From contig NC_018012.1 of NCBI RefSeq assembly GCF_000227745.2, forward strand, positions 1,955,478 to 2,019,477: a DNA stretch of 64,000 nt, read 5' to 3'. This DNA comes from Thiocystis violascens DSM 198 (lineage in GTDB: Bacteria; Pseudomonadota; Gammaproteobacteria; Chromatiales; Chromatiaceae). Positions 61,817-64,000 of the stretch are shown here, piece after piece; within the stretch, counting starts at the first letter, position 1, and every line of letters begins with the position of its first letter. The notes beneath the pieces are model-generated. The model ran no database searches. It was not told the origin of the DNA and was given only the letters and a program-made list of their open reading frames with translations. The position numbers and the translations under genes were made by a program.

Positions 61817-63177
61817 GCGGAGCGGGACGTCAGGCGGCCACGGAGCGAATTGGGCAGGGCTTCGGTGATGGTCAGGTCGACGAAATCGCCGATCACGTCG
61901 GTCGGCCCCGCGAAATTGACCACGCGATTGTTCTCGGTCCGCCCGGCGAGTTGGTGCGGATCCTTACGCGACGGACCTTCCACCAGCACCCGCTGGACCG
62001 TCCCGACCATCTGGCGGCTGATGCCCTGGGCGTTGCGGTTGATACGTTGCTGCAGGCGTTCCAGACGCGCCTTTTTCTCGTCCAGCGAGACATCATCCGG
62101 GAAGTCCGCGGCTGGGGTGCCGGGGCGGCGGCTGTAGATGAAACTGTAACTGTGATCGAAATCGAGATCGTCGACCAGCGCCAGCGTGGCGGCGAAGTCG
62201 TCCTCGGTCTCGCCCGGGAAGCCGACGATGAAATCGGAGGACAGATGGATGCCGGGCCGCGCCTGCCGCAGCCGCTGGATTTTGGCGCGATAGTCCGCTG
62301 CCGTGTGACCGCGCTTCATAGCGGCCAGAATGCGGTCCGAGCCGGACTGCACCGGCAGATGCAGAAAACTGACCAGTTCGGGCACCTCCGCGAAGACCTC
62401 GATCAGGCTATCCGAGAATTCGCGCGGATGGCTGGTGGTGAAGCGGATCCGGTCGATCCCGTCGATGGCGGCGACATAGCGAATCAGGAGCGCCAGATCG
62501 GCGGTCTCGCCCTCCGGACCTGCCCCGAGCGAAGCCGAAGGGTCGGACATCGGTCCGCGATAGGCATTGACGTTCTGTCCCAGTAAATTGACCTCGCGCA
62601 CGCCCTGCTCGGCCAACCCCGCGACCTCGGCGATCACGTCATCGAAGGGACGGCTGATCTCCTCGCCGCGGGTATAGGGCACGACGCAATAGGTGCAGTA
62701 TTTGGAGCAGCCCTCCATCACCGAAACGAAGGCCGTCGGCCCCTCGGCGCGTGGTGTCGGCAGACAGTCGAACTTTTCGATTTCCGGGAAGGACACGTCC
62801 ACCTGGGGCAGCCGATCGGTCCGGAGATCCTTCAGCATTTGCGGCAGCCGGTGCAGGGTCTGCGGGCCGAACACCAGATCCACATAGGGCGCCCGCTCGC
62901 GGATCGCCGCCCCTTCCTGACTCGCCACGCAACCGCCGACGCCGATCACCAGATCCGGGCGCGCGACCTTCCAGGGGCGCCAGCGCCCGAGTTGGGAGAA
63001 GACCTTTTCCTGCGCCTTCTCGCGGATGGAGCAGGTATTGAGCAGCAGAACGTCGGCGTCTTCCGGACGCGCCGTCAGTTCCAGCCCTGCGGACACGCGA
63101 AGCACGTCCGCGATCCGGGCGGAGTCGTACTCGTTCATCTGACAACCGTAGGTCTGGATATAGAGCTTGCGATGCAT
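61813..63177 (-). CDS. miaB: tRNA-2-methylthio-N6-dimethylallyladenosine synthase MiaB
   Basis: A 454-aa radical SAM methylthiotransferase. N-terminal cluster Cys are in [26 protein letters not shown] and [11 protein letters not shown]; the radical SAM motif is [15 protein letters not shown]; a TRAM domain closes the protein ([21 protein letters not shown]). It modifies position 37 of UNN-decoding tRNAs. The ATG at 63177 starts [12 protein letters not shown]. An extra DPSASLGAG stretch after NAYRGPM comes from a dispersed DNA repeat inserted in frame. Confidence 0.95.
62514..62555. repeat. Dispersed repeat inserted in frame inside miaB
   Basis: CCGAGCGAAGCCGAAGGGTC and its flanks form a known type of dispersed proteobacterial repeat. 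On the miaB strand it reads [13 protein letters not shown], where other MiaB proteins have only a short DGE-type loop between NAYRGPM and the [11 protein letters not shown] helix. The insert is a multiple of three and the frame continues. Confidence 0.75.
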
Positions 63178-63345
63178 GAGAGGATGTTGGGAAGGGCGAA
63201 CGGTCACGATGATCGTCTCGTCCAGGAAGATGGGGACGCGGAGGCGATCGACAACCCCTTGAACGGGAAGATGCCGGGAATACCGCTGCGTGACAATGTA
63301 GAGACAGCGTAACCGAACGAATTCGGACTTTGCAACCGCCGCGAG

Positions 63346-63702
63346 GTGTTGCTGGAGACCGACTGGGTCGTCAGACCGGACACGATCCTCCGGCCGGACG
63401 TGGCGCTGGTGTGCCATGACGACAACCCGAGACATATCGCCAGGGCACCTGAAATCGTCTTTGAGGTCATCAGCCCGTCCACGGCAAAACGCGACGAGGG
63501 GCTGAAGCGGCGCGAGTATGAAGAAGCGGGCGTCAAGTATTACGCGCTGATCTACCCGGAGACACTGATCGCGACACTCTATCGACAGGATGGCGACGCC
63601 TTTCGCAAAGTCGCCGAGTACGAGACGGAACGCTTTGAATTCGAGGGACTTCCCTGCCGGGTAGCAGTCGATTTCGCGACGGTGTTTCGACGGTTTCGAT
63701 GA
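63346..63702 (+). pseudogene. Uma2-family endonuclease fragment, N-terminus missing
   Basis: The 118-codon frame (first possible start TTG) contains [37 protein letters not shown] and [20 protein letters not shown]. This is the catalytic PD-(D/E)XK half of Uma2 proteins (RPDV Asp, EVIS Glu, and a downstream Lys). Uma2 proteins are usually about 190 aa; about 70 N-terminal residues are missing and a TAA lies in frame 13 codons upstream. Probably a truncated gene, though a short product could be made. Confidence 0.65.
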
Positions 63703-64000
63703 GTCCTGTCGGTCGGGATGAGATCCGCCAAAAAACACGAAAAGACAAAAACCTGTAAGTCAAGAGAGCAGCTCAGAGCAAGAAAGCAGCTACTCGATTC
63801 TATTGATCCAGATCAATCAATCCGAATTCGACGGATGAAACCGCCGTGCCACGTCGGAAGCAAAAAAGCGATAGAAATCAATTTTTCACAGTTTGAAAAC
63901 ACCTCGCCGACCCGCCATTTTCCATGGCAAGCCGTTGAAATCCTTCCATCTCCGCACGCCACGACGACTCGACGGACCTTCAGCAGACCGACTTATTTTG
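63703..64000. other. Intergenic region at the right edge
   Basis: No gene is visible in the last 298 bp. It is AT-richer than average and carries a perfect FNR box (separate entry), so it is probably a promoter region of a gene beyond the edge. Confidence 0.5.
63803..63816. promoter_or_regulatory. Perfect FNR/Anr box
   Basis: TTGATCCAGATCAA matches the consensus TTGAT-N4-ATCAA at all ten fixed positions. FNR-type regulators bind such sites in the absence of oxygen. The target gene is likely to the right of the window; the Uma2 fragment on the left is transcribed toward it. Confidence 0.7.

Noticed and set aside
63178..63738. N-terminal extension of the miaB frame to 641 codons
   Set aside because: The extension is antisense to the Uma2 fragment and MiaB proteins start at the [12 protein letters not shown] segment.

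Overview
The window is a high-GC chromosomal segment that fits a purple sulfur bacterium of the Chromatiaceae type (Gammaproteobacteria). The evidence is bchI, bchD and a BciB-type vinyl reductase (bacteriochlorophyll synthesis), flavocytochrome c sulfide dehydrogenase (fccA, fccB) for sulfide oxidation, a K+-independent-type proton pyrophosphatase, and gammaproteobacterial housekeeping blocks (ybgC-tolQ, pepA/lptG, miaB-phoH-ybeY-corC, the glycine cleavage genes). No rRNA, tRNA or CRISPR array was found. Genus assignment is not possible from this sequence alone.

Layout. 0-12.9 kb: tolQ end, ybgC, a lipid-type ACP/acyl-AMP ligase/acyltransferase fusion, ferritin with a 46-aa Cys/Lys-rich partner, queF, pepA, lptG without lptF, tcdA, a TatD nuclease, a NYN protein, DUF2058, Skp. 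12.9-23 kb: a rearranged sulfide-oxidation region. A 988-bp exact-looking copy of the 3' part of fccB lies 5.36 kb from the intact gene. Between the copies are an IS4-type remnant, a PEP-CTERM protein gene with three copies of an upstream motif, an IS1380 element and a 135-bp MITE with an 8-bp target duplication. The fccAB genes follow a nine-heme cytochrome c/cytochrome b fusion gene with FNR-like sites upstream. 23-27 kb: TetR-HlyD-ABC exporter operon. 27-35 kb: DUF465, MBL hydrolase, hppA, ApbE, a kinase fusion, an EamA transporter. 35-41 kb: REC-PAS-GGDEF-EAL-REC protein and a hybrid histidine kinase. 41-45.7 kb: dusA with a decayed integrase and accessory genes at its 5' end (DUF1828 pair, toxin-antitoxin remnant), which looks like a relic dusA-integrated island. 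45.7-51.7 kb: tandem glycine riboswitch, gcvT, gcvH, gcvPA, tpx, gcvPB, dgkA. 51.9-58 kb: a TerD-nuclease fusion gene directly behind bchI-bchD, then divergent bciB. 58-64 kb: rlmJ, HNH endonuclease, corC-ybeY-phoH-miaB, a truncated Uma2 gene and a perfect FNR box.

The window is unusually rich in small palindromic repeats. One family of about 88 bp, bounded by TTAAACCGCGTC inverted ends, occurs at three loci and each time touches the stop codon of a gene. Another repeat is inserted in the second glycine-riboswitch aptamer, and another lies in frame inside miaB. The best candidates for undescribed biology are the TerD-HSDR_N nuclease fusion, the DUF1828-linked pair in the relic island, the ferritin-linked Cys/Lys-rich mini-protein and the stop-codon-associated repeat family.
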